Shown here: piece by piece, positions 41,201-55,500 of the stretch
Position numbering within the stretch: position 1 is the stretch's first letter
Layout: the number at the start of each line of letters is the position of its first letter
NCBI GenBank assembly: GCA_034336665.1
Contig: CM067570.1
Coordinates: forward strand, 24,757,002-24,821,001
DNA length: 64,000 bases
Source of the DNA: Luscinia megarhynchos
Taxonomy: Eukaryota > Chordata > Aves > Passeriformes > Turdidae
Direction of reading: 5' to 3'
The notes under the pieces: generated by a model
The model's input: the letters and a program-made list of their open reading frames with translations, nothing else
Databases searched by the model: none
Told to the model about the DNA's origin: nothing
Translations under genes and position numbers: made by a program

Positions 41201-44200
41201 AATCAGTGCAGCTGAGGGGACAGTGAGTTGTGGCATAAAGGCAAATGTGGGCACAAGAGAATATCAGCTGTTTGGACTGAATTTTGTAGAAATTTTCTGG
41301 GACTCAAGGAAGTTTGTTGTGGAGCAGACTGAGAGCACTGTACAAGTTGTGATGGTGACACAACTGAGAATGTGGTAACATATGATTGAGATGGTATTTT
41401 TTTGGCTGCTTTAGTGTAAGTTTAAGTGGATCTGTTAATGCAGTTAGATTACTAAAGTGTTAGGGGGAGAAAATAGCAATTAAGTTAATGTATAGCTACT
41501 ATAAGAAAGAAAGTAAAGATGGTAATGAAATAACTTTTAAGAATACTGATTTTAACATGTTGCCTAAACTTTGTCTTAAATCTGTTCCCTATCAATGTTT
41601 TCAATCAGTGAATGACAGATTACATTAGGAACTTGTAGTTTAACCCTAGGAATTTGGAAGAAGTGTTAATGACATGTGGAAGACGTGCAGCGGGGGAGTT
41701 TTAGCCTAGTATGGTTTCTCTGGAAGAGAGGTGAGAGAGGATTAGAAAAGACAACAAAAGTGTAAAAGAAGCCGTGATGGCCTCAATTAACAGTGTAACC
41801 TCCAAGAACAAGTAGTTATGGCACTACAAAAAAGTGAAGAAATTTGTATCATGCCGGCTGGGAAATTGTAAAACAGTGGTTTTTTTCTTCCAGGAGAAAA
41901 ACTTCCATTTAAAGCTAAATGTGCCTAGTGGACAGCCTCAACTGTACTGCTGGTTCTTCAACAAGTAGTAGTAATAGCAAATGCAGACTTAAGCATTTTC
42001 ATTCTCATGTGCTGACACACAAGATGTATCCCTTGGGGATCTTCTCTGAATACAATTGAACTGAAGTATTAAATCAGTTCTAACAAAATTGTTCTGGAAA
42101 ATCTAATTAGAGAAAACCTTGTACAGGAGAGAAAAAGAATCCAGAATGATGGTTTGGATGTGATTTATTCCTGTCTTTGAATGTGCTGAGCAGGTCATCC
42201 CAAATGTTGTGTTAAGCGCCATTTTGGAAAAGGTTTACCTTTCTTTTTTATTTCCTACTTCATGAGTATAATTTTTTTCTGGGCCCTTGTGCAAGCTGTG
42301 TGGTAGCCACTGTGCTTTTCAACACTGAAGTGAGCAGAAATCTCTTAAGGACTCACAAGAGTGAGTAGCTGGTGGATACCTAGGTCACCCCAGAACAAAT
42401 GCCCTTATGTGAAAGAAAGGTGAGGAGAGGGAATTACTGAAAGAAAATATTTTAAGCCAGTGCAAGTTTACCCTTCCTGATACACACATTTGGTTGCTAT
42501 TCTAGATTTTAGCCTGTTGTCTTTGTATGTAGCAAAGGGCAAACCTGGAGCAGGAAGTGGTTGTGAGACAACAATTGGCACCATTTCTCCAGTGATTTAT
42601 GCCACTCATAGATGGGGAAACGCTTCACCCAGAAAATAAAACATTCAGGAGAATTATGTCCTTGGCACTATCACTGACTGAAACTAATTTATGATGCACT
42701 GTCTTCATTATGATGAAAGGGCTGAGTAAGGATAGAGTTCACCAGGAAAAAACAGTGACCCATTTGAGGCTTTGCTTTCTTATCATATGTTTATGCCATA
42801 GAAACTGATGGATTCTGAGAAGTGTGAAAGCATCATTTATATGTGCAGTTTGGGAATAAAGCCCTTGTGAATTGATTCACGTACAATAAGAAATTTATAT
42901 TTGGCTTCCTATTAACTAACAAAGGTATTTGCTAGGAACTTTGTTTTCTAGGAAATTCTTTTGTGTTTCAGTGTCAAATATTATTATTATTCCTCATTAA
43001 TCGTAATTTTAATCCTTGTTTGCTTCTTTTCTGAGCACAGAGCTGCAGCTGGTCTTCAAAGGTACGTGTCAGTTTGTCTAGCAGAAACACACGTGACTTT
43101 CACATGTTTAGAAGAATGTTTTTTAGATCCTTCACAGAAGAATCACTTAAGTTGAATAGCAGCACCCTGTATCTTGTGAATTGTAGTAACTCTTTGATTT
43201 GGGGAAAAATAATGCAGTGCTTCAGCAATTGAACTGGGCAGGAGGAGGGAAATTGGTTATGACAGTTGGCAGCAACATTGATTTGTACTTCTCTAAACCA
43301 CAGTTTGGAACTAGATTGTTGGCCTATGTGTAAGCCTGGACTGGATTTGACACAAACTTTGAGAAGTACAGAAGGTTGTTGTGTACTAAACTATTGGAAG
43401 TCATGCAATTAAAATGAAATGGTACCTTGGCAACCTGGAGCAGAGCACAGACATGGCAGTTAAAGCATTTATGTGGAAGGACACAAAGGCATGTTGGTTG
43501 CTTTTACTGTTGCTAAACAATACTATTTATTTTCTTGAAGCTAAACAGCACTCCAGAGTACTACCATAGGAAATACTAAAAGACCTCTGATCATTCATGG
43601 CATAAGGAGATGGGGTTTCTTACCCTCTATAGAAGTTGACATAGTTTAAGAAAAAAAGTATCAGTTGTTTGGTATCAGCTGGGCAGATTTGTTTGGTTTA
43701 GTAATACTGCATTTTTCATAATCTGTGGTCTTGCTAGTCCCCCAAATGCCCATGTTTTTCTTAAGAAGCTGTAGAACTTCTTTCATCTTTTATTTCAGCA
43801 ATTACTTTGAGTACTTACAGTGAATTGGTAACTGGTTTGTGTGGTGAAAATGTGGTTCCTGGATAATAGATGTTACTTTAAAAGAGCTGGCATGATTTCT
43901 ACAGACAAACATTAAGAACTTCATGAACTAAGAAATCCCTGGGGTTCCAGGGACATTTCAAAATGTGAAATATTTGATTCACAAGTTAAGAGGAAGTATC
44001 TTCTTGTTTGTGAATCTCTTTATTCTCTTGTATGAATCCTTCCCAGATTTTTGTTTGAGTTCTTTGTTTGGAGTCCCCAGTTTAGGTGGTTCCAGGTTTT
44101 TTTGCGATGTTATGCATCTAATGATTCTAGCTCAAGAATATGCAGTAATTCTAGTGTCTTCATAAAATAGTCACTTGTGCATTCCCAAGTGTGATCATCT

Positions 44201-46829
44201 TCAGCTGAAATAGTTCAGTTATTTGCAAAGTAATTACTTTTTGATGTTGCAATATAAAAATAATTCGAATTCTTTTTACTTGAGTTTTAAGAGTAGATGA
44301 TATTTTTTCCTTGTTTAAAATCTTTTAGGTGATTTTCTACAAAGACAGGCCAAAACCAGTAGAATGCTAGGAAAGAAATTTCCTCTTAGTTCTTGCCTTT
44401 TTTTCAAAGGCAAAGAACTAGAAAAAGGCTATTTTTGTCATAAGGGAATGTTTGTATCAATTTTGAACAACGTGCAAAGAAGTGTTTTCAAGTGGTATTT
44501 TGTGGAACAGGATGTCCTATGTGCTTCCTAAATGAAATCTCTAGTTACAAAGTTTTCAACCTTGGCATATACAAAGTATTTATCTTCAGTAAGCCTTTTT
44601 CTGGTTTTGGGTTTGGTTTTTTTTCTGTTTCTTCTCCTTGTTTCCAGGGGAAACAAGGGAAGAAATGGGATTCTTATCCAATGGGCTTTTCTGGGCTACT
44701 TCTGTTCAGTCTAATGAAAGATGGCCAGCCTAGAAGGCCCTGCCTAATCTTAATAACCCATGAAATGAAAACTACCCTGTGGAGGAGCACACATATTTTG
44801 CTCAAACTTTGATATAGAACTTTAATATTTGCATTTCCCAGGTTTTGTGCATGTGTGTGCTTAAACTCATAATGCTAACCTTGTATTTTGGTAAGATTAT
44901 TTTTCATTTTTTAATCATTTTATTCTTCCTTTTTTCCCTCCAGTATTAAAATCTAATTTTTGTGTGTGAAGCTGGTGTGTAAAGTATGATTAAGTTAAAT
45001 GGATTTATCCCTTTTAATAATGTAAAACTTAGTTTCAGGCAAACCAAGTCATCAGCATAACTTTAAAAAAAGTACTGTGAGCCTTGGGTTTTATCTTTTT
45101 TTTTAAGTTCCTATGTACTGTAACATTATCGGCTTTAAGTAATTATCATACATTATACTGGTTGCCACTAGTGACTGCTATAATTAAGGTTGTGAATCAG
45201 TTTCCATTATAATCCCTTGTTTTCACACAATCATAACTTGTCAAAACACTAACCTTTAGGACCAAAGTTTTCCACAGTTGTTTTACTTAGAGAGAAATTT
45301 GGGGGGAGGGAACAGGAAAAGGAGTTTGAGTTATCCTTATAGTAAATCCTTGTCCAGTCATTTTTCATTATAAGATCAAGCTGCATAGCAAAGAGTTCAA
45401 TAGTTATCATTTCTAGGAACTAAAAAAGGTTAAAAGATACAGGAGTGCAGGACTTTCTTGAGTTTTGGTTGCACTTCTAATTTTTAGTAGTCTCATTGCC
45501 ATTTTGTTTAGCACAATCTCTACATAATGCTGCAAACAGAATTAGTCTTGCTTTGTTAGCACCTACATCCCATTAAAACCCTACACGATGCCAATTTGCT
45601 GATAATCAGACAACAATTAGGTCACAGAAGTAGAGAAGAGATACAGTGGTCATTTGTGGATTCATGAGTCCAGTTGTGAATCCCAGTCCTGAATTTGATG
45701 TTGATTTTTGAGGATAAAAGCTTCCCTAAATGTGAAGTGGGGAGGCAGTATAAGAAAATATTTACTGTGATTATTCTCTCACTAGTAACTTCTAAATGTC
45801 AGTAACTACTGTACTGCTCTCTCCTGGGTAGAAAATAGCAGGTTCTGGTATCATGGCAAATAACCCTCTGTGTAAACTTTCTATAGTGACCACTGGTTTA
45901 AACCACAGAACTGGTTTAGGTTTGCATTTATGGAATTTTTGGTATGACTTGACAATTTATTTTATCATATAAAGAGATTATGTTCTAAGGCAGGTTATAA
46001 GCGAGTGCTTGGGCAGGCAGAGTTGAAGGATAAGCTTTCAGCCCTAACATTCATTTCCTGTCCTTGTTTTATCATCCCTAACATTACATTTACCACTGTT
46101 TCTTTGCATAGAATTCATTTTAAGAAACAGTGATTGGTTCTTCCCCTCAGCCCTCCAGGAGAGTATTTTAATTAGTTTCTTGAGATATATGATAATAAAC
46201 TGAAGTTACTGAACAGAACTTCCAATTACTTTTACAGTCAGAGTTTGCTCCTCCACTGCTGTCTGCGAACTGTTGCTACTGCAAATGTCTTTCTTTATAA
46301 GACGTTGTGAAATACTACAAAGTTGCAATTTATAGACAAAATAAAATATACAAAAATGCATAAGCCTTTAAAAAGATCAGGGTTTGGGAGACATTATTTG
46401 CAGAGGGCCCGTGAGTAAGTGAGATGTCTTGCAGATGGGAAGGTTTCCACATCTGGATTCTTTTTACAATTGAGGTCTTTGATCTGAAAATGTTACAACT
46501 CTCCTATGCCCTGTGATTTGTCTGGCAAGATGAGTTATTTACAAGTGCAATTGCTCTTCTGACAACTCAGTTTTGAGTGTGTGAGTTCTGAGGTCCTGAT
46601 CTGTAACCCACAAGGACTGCTGGTAGACCTTTTATTGGTTTCAGAGGGCTTTGATTCAGATACTTGGACTTTAAAGCACCCCATGTGGATTAGGTAAAGA
46701 AAGGCTTTTTTTAGATTATTATAATTTAAAGATTCAGGATGCTGTGTCTGAAATAATTTGACAGTATTTCAAAGGCTTGTGAATTTAAATAAGTTTCTGA
46801 TCTTTGTGTCTTTTCTTTTATTTCTCCAG
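35234..46829 (+). other. PARD3B: PARD3B intron H-I
   Basis: An 11.6 kb intron from GTAAGA to TTTCTCCAG. It holds a T/G-rich tract at 35425-35475 and the 21-nt microexon candidate at 43041-43061, listed separately. No interspersed repeat family is recognised; the sequence is AT-rich throughout. Confidence 0.9.
43041..43061 (+). other. PARD3B: candidate in-frame microexon (21 nt)
   Basis: AGCTGCAGCTGGTCTTCAAAG is flanked upstream by a T-rich tract ending GAGCACAG and downstream by GTACGT, a good donor. Its length is a multiple of three. Inserted between exon H (ends with G, phase 1) and exon I (starts TG) it changes ...SMDL-VADE... to SMDL-ELQLVFK-VADE without a stop. No expression evidence is available, and I do not recall such an isoform. 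Chance occurrence in an 11.6 kb intron is possible. Confidence 0.3.
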
Positions 46830-46874
46830 TGGCAGATGAAAGCAAAGTTGGTTTGTTGGCCGGACACAAATCGG
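46830..46874 (+). CDS. PARD3B: PARD3B exon I: VADESK segment (45 nt)
   Basis: A 45-nt exon, phase 1 at both ends, between TTTATTTCTCCAG and GTAAGC. With the G from exon H it encodes VADESKVGLLAGHKS and one base of the next codon (Glu in mammals). This aligns with mammalian VADESKVHSLAGQKSE. It is short and symmetric, so skipping would remove exactly 15 residues. The following exon, expected to encode SPSKDFGPTLGLKKSSSLES, is not in the window. Confidence 0.95.
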
Positions 46875-49546
46875 GTAAGCTGTCCTCCCATTTTGGAGAA
46901 AAAGTCAGCAACTTGAAAGTAGTATGGGCAGTAAATGAAATCAGCTTCCAGAGAGTGTGGTGATGAAGACACTTGCAAATTGAGGCATTACTTTGTAAGC
47001 ACTGGCTCCAAGTTGAAGGATGATGAATTAGGGTTTGCTCTTAGCCAGCAGTGTATGTAGCCAAGTCATTCTCAGGAAGAGCTGTAACTTTATTTTTCAG
47101 TACAGCTGTTGTAAATTGAAGAAAATGCACTTTCAGATAAGTGGAAGTGCACTCTTACAGAGTGTAGAGACTTTGAGAAATACACGTATTTATTTGCTTT
47201 TTGTTCTTGCTCTGAGTTACGCTGCCATTACCAGGAATACTGAAGACAGCGCTAAAAATTGTTACAGAGTAAAAAAAAAAAGGTGTTACAGCTTTTCCTT
47301 ATGTTGTGCTTCTGCGGTAGAAATATTTTGGTTTTTCTTAAACTTTTCAGGTGATAATAATAAAAAGCATTAATCCATAGTGCTGCAATTACCATAGCTG
47401 CTTACTAAATAAGTTCTGCCAACCGTGCTATGGCATTATACAACTTGCAGCTGTTGAATTAAAAAAAAATTCCAAGGCAGTGTCACGTAAGATTGTAATT
47501 TTTCACGAGCTGTGGGTAAGCTGACATGAGAAACCTTAAACTTCCTGGAAAACTTTAGTTATTCAGCAGTGTATTCTGATGTTAGAAAATCCTGAAGTTT
47601 CAGACTGCCACTTTGTAGCACATTGTACATTGCCCTTTCCAACTCCATTGATAGGTCTAAGAAGCTAAATTCAAGTAAAAGAAGGTCAGCTATGAGATTC
47701 CTGGTTGTTTATGGTATTCTTTATCTGTACAACTGGGTGTCCTCCTTTAGTTCTCTGGTGTGGATTTTGCTTATCTGAAGACCTTTTCCTGAACTTAGTA
47801 GACAAATTCTTTTAAAATTTTTTTGGCATCTTTCCTAAGCCTGTGAAGTTCTTGGATTCTCTTTCTGAATCAGGGAATAGTTCATATGTCTTGTAATATT
47901 ATCACTCCTGGGAAGAAAAAAATTCTTTCAACTTTCTCTTTTGGGAATGTGAAAGCTTCAAAGAAATGATCTTGTCAACTTGAAGAAGCTGAGGGTGTTG
48001 CCCTTGGGCTTTTCCCTGTTCAGAAAAATTACTACAAACATAGCAACATCATGCAGTTTACCAAAGATCAATGGAATTCACTGCTGTCAAAGAATATTGG
48101 AGGGGTAAGGTTATAACTCTTTTTAAGTCAATTGTTTTAGGTACATTAAGCTTTATAATATAATTTTTAGTAGCATTTGATCTTTCTTCTGCACACTTCT
48201 GCAGATTCTTGAAAACTGACTTTGAAAAGTTTTCTGTTTGAAGACGCCTACAAATTTTATATGAACATGTGGACCTATGTTTATTGAACTTTGACTTGTT
48301 TGCTTTACTTATTCCTCACAGATCTCTTACATATACCTAAGATCTTTTTTTCATAAACCAAAATCAGTGGCCAACAGATCACCTAAGGAATAGATAAAGA
48401 TTCCTCAAATTGTTTCTTTTTTTTTCCTTTTAAGAATAGAATTTAGCTAACTTCTGAGACAGTTGATATGTAAATTATTTTTATTGATCCTATCCATCGT
48501 AAATACTGTTCAAATACCATTGAAAAACATTTCTCATGCTCTCTACATTCCATTTCCTAATGCTTTATGAAGAGAAATCAAGCTGCAATTTTAGTTTCCA
48601 CATTTTTCCATTTAAATATTTCATTTAAAGATCTGTTCAAGAACATGGTGTTTTTTTTGCCTATGCTTTCTGAAATTATGTCATATGTGCAATTGCCTGA
48701 CATTCAGTCCCACCACAGAATTTCTGTTTTAACATCATTCCTTGTGCTACCTTCCTGTAGGTACCTTAAGAATGTTAAAAGGGAGACATTGCAGCTTCTT
48801 GTGCTGGCAAGCAAAAACACAGTTATTTTCTCATTACAAAATGAAGAGTTTCAATCCTATTCTAGACTTCAGGAAACTCAGTGTATTTCTCTTCTCTACA
48901 GAATTAATTATCACCTACTAACAATCAATGCAATTATCCTATCTCTCCTTCAACATGACTTGTTCTGTAAAATACACAACTGAGTAATTCTCTCTAGGGA
49001 AATATCCTTTCTATTTCTTCTGGGGCAGTGGCTCTTCAAGCATTTAGTCTCAGCTTTTGGTACAGCTACTTTATCCCTCACATATGACATGTTACTGAGC
49101 AGCAGCAGGAGCTAGAGGCGTGCATGAATTTCAAAAAGCATTATCAAAATTCTCCGTAAGACGGAGGCATTAGAAGGATCTGTAGCTCTAGCCCCATCTG
49201 TCTCTTTGTATATTGCACCCACAAGGAGTAGTTCCTTTCCCCCAGCTCTACTTAAAAAGTAGATTTGATATTTTAGATGTATGTCTGGACATATCCTGAG
49301 CTTGTAAGCATGATCTGTGGAAAGGTGGCTGGATTTTGTTCAAAATACATATATAATCCTCACAGAAACCCACCTGTGAATTCTGGTTCTCATACCTGGC
49401 CTGTATCTCATCCTGCTGGATGGAAGACTCCTGCCATGCTTACAGGTGTTCTTAGTGCAATGCCATCAGCAAAAGCACTGGAGTGCTGTATTGATGCAGC
49501 CTCCTGGTCCTTTTCTGGAAAAAAACACCAGATTTCAGAGTGCATG

Positions 49547-49565
49547 TGCGTGTGTGTGTGTGTGT
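49547..49565 (+). repeat. (TG)n microsatellite
   Basis: About nine TG/CG units ending in TGTGTAAG. It creates spurious cysteine/valine-repeat open frames on both strands. Confidence 0.85.
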
Positions 49566-52500
49566 AAGAAAACTTCTCTGAATCCTCTAGGAAAGAATCT
49601 GTCCTCTGTAACCTTCCTGTGTGCTCAGCAATGGTATGCCAGTACAAATGATGAGAATGAAAAGCAGACAAGTGGTGCCTCTGTTGAAAAGCAGGGAAGA
49701 TCCTTGAAAATTCACAAAGATGAAAAATAGGCAGCTTTAGCTTAGTTTTTCATAAACTCCTAGCTTTTTGTAAAAGCAGTTCTAGGACATTTAAGAGAAT
49801 ATCTGTTATAAAGAAGGGCAAGACTTCCATATCAAATATAACATGATTTATATCAAATACTGAAATTGAGTACTGAATTTTTTGTGGCTATTTTAATTTT
49901 TTTATAAAATTCTTTTTGTGTTCTGATTTACTGCTTAGAACACTTTTTAGTATGTATTGACTCTCTGCTGAGGTCTCTGCTGACACAGCTCTTTCAGATG
50001 ATGCAGTGCTGGAGAAAAGCTGAAGAGTCTTTCTTTATGAGCTCTGACATATTAATTAGCAAAATGGTCAAAAAAGCTTTCCTATTTTTATTTTAATGTC
50101 ACTAGACCATGCTTTTGGCTGGGGTTGTCTTTCAAGACAGTCTTGAGACAAGATGAGTAAGACCTTATTTTCTTGCTGGCTGCTATGTGAGGAACATGTG
50201 ACTGGGCTATGGCTTAGTACCAGCAAGGCTGAGTGATGGGGGGTAGCTCTGTTACCAAGCTGAATTTGAATTAGTGCTGTGTGGTTAAACCACAACATAT
50301 GGCAAGAGATAGGGTTAGGATTTGAGTAGGAAAAGGCCCATTGGGATAGTTGGAAGGATGCTTCTGGTCAAGCTCTGCCCCTTACTGTTAATTTTGCTGC
50401 CAGTGCAGTTCCCACGTGGCTGTTCAGCCTGTAGGTAGAGTTGGTGTTCTGGGAAAGAAGGGCTGGAGAGGCAGCTGTGCAGCTAAATCCTACAAGGGCA
50501 GGCTGTCCTGGGGCCTGAGTGCCATCACAGCTGGACTGCTTCATGTGTGGGTGACTGAGTTGTGGTTAAACTGCAATTCAGATGGAAAGTGGAGAGAGTT
50601 TGGAATAATTTAGTTAAAGGTTTTGGTGTATTTCTGCATCCTTTAATGCCAGGATGTATTCTGCATTTAGGACGTTTTACTAAGCTTTTGTTAAAGCTAA
50701 GCGTGAGCTATAGGAACACCAGAAAAATCCAGTGGTTTATGCATAGTTTTGTAGCACAAGAGGCTTCCTTTTAATCAGGGAATCTGGTGGGGGTTAATAG
50801 TGGATTTAGGAAAGACTGCAGAAAGATTAGTGCATGCTGCTGAGCTTGTTTGAGGCTGGTGCCATTGTAATAAGTTTGATTTGCAGGTAACACAATTATG
50901 TCGAAGAGGTGGATAGGTAAGTGCTGTTCTCCTCTCCTTATGGCAGACTTTATAATTTTATTAAATAAGCTTTCTTGCTGCTGCAGATGTCATTAAAGCT
51001 CAGCTTTTCAAAGGGAGCATTTGGTTTAGTACTTAGTTCATAAGGATTTATATAGTAACTAGGTCCACAGTAGAAAAGACTCATGTAAGTGGCTGAGCTG
51101 CCTGACACGGGCAATGAAGTGCCTGTCCAAACAAGGGCCTTGCTACTAGCTGAAAGCATATATCATGTGGAATCTGACCCTTCCCTTTGCATTTCTGAGA
51201 GGAGAAAAGGTTGATTTTAGTTCATTTTATTTCTCTTTGAGGATAAGAGTGTAATACTTTGCTACTTCAATCATTCTTGCAAATGTGAAGAGGACTTGTC
51301 TACTTTGTGTTCTGCAGTATACCTCAGCAATACCAGTGTAGCCTGACCTATGTGTCTTGGCTTGGATACTGGATGTAAGCAAACTGTGGTGTCACTGGAT
51401 GTTGTGCAATGTGATTTTTCCCTGCATTCAGCCCATGTGATGCTTGGTGCCATTTCAGTGTGACTGGCACAAAAACACAAGTACCTTGCTGCAATGCTTC
51501 AGTTCACTCTATTACCCATAGCTCGTGTCTCTGTAAGCTTTGGATCATTAAGCTGTGTGTTATGTTTGATGTTTTATTGTGGGGAATACTTCTGCAAGAT
51601 TTTTCGCTCTTTCCCTGTTACATTCACTTGGGTATCTCTCCCTTGATGATTATATTCTTGTGATAGTGTTGTTGTTCCTGTTATTATCAACATTATCATC
51701 ATCAACTTTGATTATGATTCTCCAAGCAAAGTGTTGCTTTGAACTTACAGTTCCAAATAAATTCTCATTTGAGAATATGTATCAGTTCATGCGGCTGAGA
51801 AGCAAAAATTGAGGTTCCTTTTTCTCCTTCAGGTCACTGGCAAAGTATAAAGTCAAGGATGTTACATTGAATCTGTTACATTCTTGGGGTTTAAAACAAT
51901 TTCTAGTCCAAAAATTAAAATACTCACCTTTTTTTAATCCCTGGCTACTGTGTTTTTTGTTCTTTTCTTCAAACACAACTTGTCTAGTGAACCTAGAAGG
52001 ATACATTAACTTACTTAATACTTGATGCAAATATGGCTTTGCTACCCTTTTAAAGTGGACTTTCTTTTTTAGCATGTTATAATGGTGTTATATATTATGT
52101 TATATGTTTTTGTAACTATCTTCATTGGTTAGAGCTGGGAGAGAATGAGGAGGCTTGATTAATGTTGCCAGTTGCACAGAAATTGTATATATTTGTGCAT
52201 GAGAAGTTTCCTTTGTCACTGACTCAGGAAAAGGAAGGCTGGACACTTACAGTTCTGTGATTCAAACCATTATTCTAAATTAACAGAATTTACTGTGTGG
52301 TTGAATTTTAGTGAAAAGCAGTCTGTAAGTCAAAATCTCTTCTGAATGTCAGGCTGGGGGTCTTTACAGTCCCCCATGCCTGCCAGCTCTATGTGGCTGA
52401 TAAACAGCTCTCAGATAACGTAGTTAGATGGTTCTCCTCTGTGGAAGGAAACAAGCACTCATTTTTATTCTTGAGAAGAATAATTTTGTACTCCCAGTAA

Positions 52501-55500
52501 CTCACCAGCTGTAACTATTCCTTTGACAGCTTTTCCCCCCTTTTTTGGTTTCTTTTTAAGACTTTATTAGCTGTGTGATGATGATTTGTTGTGACCTCCT
52601 TTTTGTTAGGTCCTGAGAAAGTCATCTGTAGATAAAAATCCCTCACTTGAGGGTGATGTTTGATGCTATGCTGTTGATCTGAAAGCTTGCTGCTGCTGAA
52701 TAAAGCAGTCTTGGGCACCATGCCTCCTATCTGCAGCTGCCTGGTTTCCATTACTTCTTTATTCCAGTCCCACAGCTTAGCTGGTGAGATGGTTAAGAGA
52801 GCTACACCAGCCAAAAATTAAAACAAGAAAGACAAAAATGAATAGTGCTGAGATTATCTCCTTGAACCATCCATTTGAGAGACAAGCTTTCATGCCAGTA
52901 GAAGGGAAGCTTAGTAAGTGGATGGATGTGAGGCAGCTGTCTACTAAATCACCATATCTTCCATGTCAGATTATATCCTTATTAAATTGAAATGACAAAC
53001 TTGCATTGATTTTATTTTTTTAACGCTATTTTACTTGCCATGAATAAAACCACTTTCTCAGTGGCAGGACCAGGGAATAAAAAGTGGCAGTAAACCTCTG
53101 CACACTGAACAAGAGCATCCCTGCTGTCTCCTCCTTAGAATGTAAGAATCTTTTCTGAAATCACTTATTCACTTTGATTTTATGAATGCTTTGTGTTCTG
53201 TGACTGTATTAAGATACAAGAGCAGTGCCCGTTGATCTTTCTTTGAATTACAGTTATGAAAGTGACTAGATCTGCTCTGCTGAGAACAATAACAAGCTTG
53301 CAGGAGAAACATATTTCCTTCCATGTTCTTGGGTGGGATTTAGGATCCAGAGCAAAACTGAATTTCAACCAACAGCAGTGCAGATGCAAATTCAAGGGTC
53401 TATAATTGAACTTTTATAAAAGAGCATGTTGACTGAATATTTTCCTGTTATCCCATGATAGCCTTGTATTCATAAAGGCCAAGCCATGTGTTTCTGCCCC
53501 CCTTCTCTCTATGCTAGCATTATTATTCCTATAATTCTATGATGAGCTGTTGTGGAAAGCTAACCTAGCAGAAAAATAATTCTGCAGAAAAGAATTGTAT
53601 TCTTCTGGTTTAGTCAAGGGAGCAAGAAAAAAGAAGTTCAGGAGAAAAGAAGATTTTGTAACTGACATTTTTTGATCCTGGGATCAGCTTAAGCTGAAGA
53701 AGTTGACTGGGGTGGAAGGGGTAGGCAGACACATCTGAGGGAGAAAGTGTAGATGAAAGAAGATTTGCGGATCTTCAGAGATGTCTTTGTGCTGAAAGAA
53801 AGGAAAAGGGGGAGCAAGTTTGAGTCTCTTTTATTGTCCTGAGGACTAAACTGAAAGTGAGTTTCAGAGAGGTTTGCTTAGTGGCCAGTGAAAGTTGGTA
53901 TTGTGCATTTTTGACTGTATGTTGTTACTTGCTCTTAATGTACTATGACTGTCTCATAGTTTTGTTTGGGCTGCCCTGGGTCTGGTCCTGTCCTAAGGAG
54001 TGAGAGAAGATTGAGGAGTCCTTGGAAGCAGCCAAGAAGCAGGGAGAAACTTTTGTAAGGCAGCTCGAGCAGCAAGAACAGTTTTCTTTAAGACCCTCAG
54101 GGACTATGTTCCCTACCCTAGGTAGGGTTTCTTTCAGCCCAGATGATCACAGAAAGCTGCTGAACTAGAGAAGAAATGAGCCTGTAAAAGCTTAGGTTAA
54201 GCAGAAGCATTTATTTCACTCGCCCAGAAAATGATAGTGTTCTGTACTATGAAAGGGTAGTAAACCAACCCTGGCTTCAACAGCAAAGCCCTTTTCATGT
54301 TCTCACTTTAAGAGCAAAAGTGCATGTGCATCTACCAAGAAAGTCTTAAACAGCTTGGACTTCTCTGTGAAGGAAACTTGTGCCCTGAAAGGGGATCAAA
54401 GTAAGATATTTCCATTTGACAATCATGAAATAAAAGTTCCTGCAGGTAGGAACTTTAGAGAGTGCTCCTGTGTATACATAGCTGGGGAACTGCCTGCTAA
54501 AGCTGTGACATGAGTTTATTAGAGCAAGAAAGATGCCAAAGAGAGATTCTGTGTCAGTATTGCTGAAATATTGCTCTGTGCAGAGTTCAGTGAAGATGGT
54601 TGAGAGAGGATTAAAATCCCTGGAAAGTTTAAGTAGTATAAAATGAAATAAAGTGTAGACTTGTAATAGTTGTCATGAATGATGCACTCAGCATAAGGCC
54701 TGCTGGAGTTTGAAGTAAGTGGTCATGTGTCTGTGGTAAATCCATTGTGTGCCAGCCTGCAGTGGGCTGGAGGAGTGATGTGCCTGCAGAGCTCTGTCTG
54801 TTGTGCACTGAAATTCCCTCTGTAGGAAACAGTGTCGTGCTGGCAGGAGTTGCCAGCTGTGGGCTGTTTGGGGCATGCATCCACTTCCTGAGACCTGGCA
54901 GCACTTTCTACTGTGACTGTCTGTGCTGAGGCTGTCACATTTCTTGTCTTTGCTGAAAGTTTCTGCTATGAGTTGGAGCTTCCTTCTGCCTTGTGTTCCA
55001 GGTTGTTTCTGACTCATACAAGCGTAGGAGAGCTCGTAAATATGGTGGATGTGTCTAGAAGAGGAGTGCAGAACTAAAGCTATCTCTGGAAGAAAAAACA
55101 GTGTAACTGTGTTAGTGCAGAATTTCACACAAGGTAATAGATACTGCAGTTCTGCAGAAGTGATCCTTTGGACCTGATGTCTTGGTATCTCGGGATCCTG
55201 GAATATCACGTGCAGAAGGAATTGTTACTAAATTTTAAGTGACTGGAGATGGCAGAAACCTAAGAAAACTGGCATTAGGCCTAAGCAAAGGTTAAGCAAC
55301 AGTGTATTTGAAATTTGAAGAATGTAAATAAATCAGTGTTTTTATTAAAACTGTGAAGATTCAAAGGAAGGCACAGCAGCCAGCAAAGTAAGTTTAATAT
55401 TTAAAATCCTAGGGGCCTCTTGCTGTATGTTGATCTTTAAAGTAGAGAGCTTTCTCTGGTGATGGTGCCTGAACAGATGGCTCATGAAAGTGCCTACATG

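Noticed and set aside
48567..48983. 138-codon open frame
   Set aside because: AT-rich, Leu/Ile/Phe-biased chance frame with no motif; does not fit PARD3B phase or splice signals.
54688..55209. Longest open frame in the window (173 codons, - strand) as a gene
   Set aside because: No domain, no splice or promoter context, low-complexity Ser/His/Gln-rich composition; open frames overlap it in other frames.
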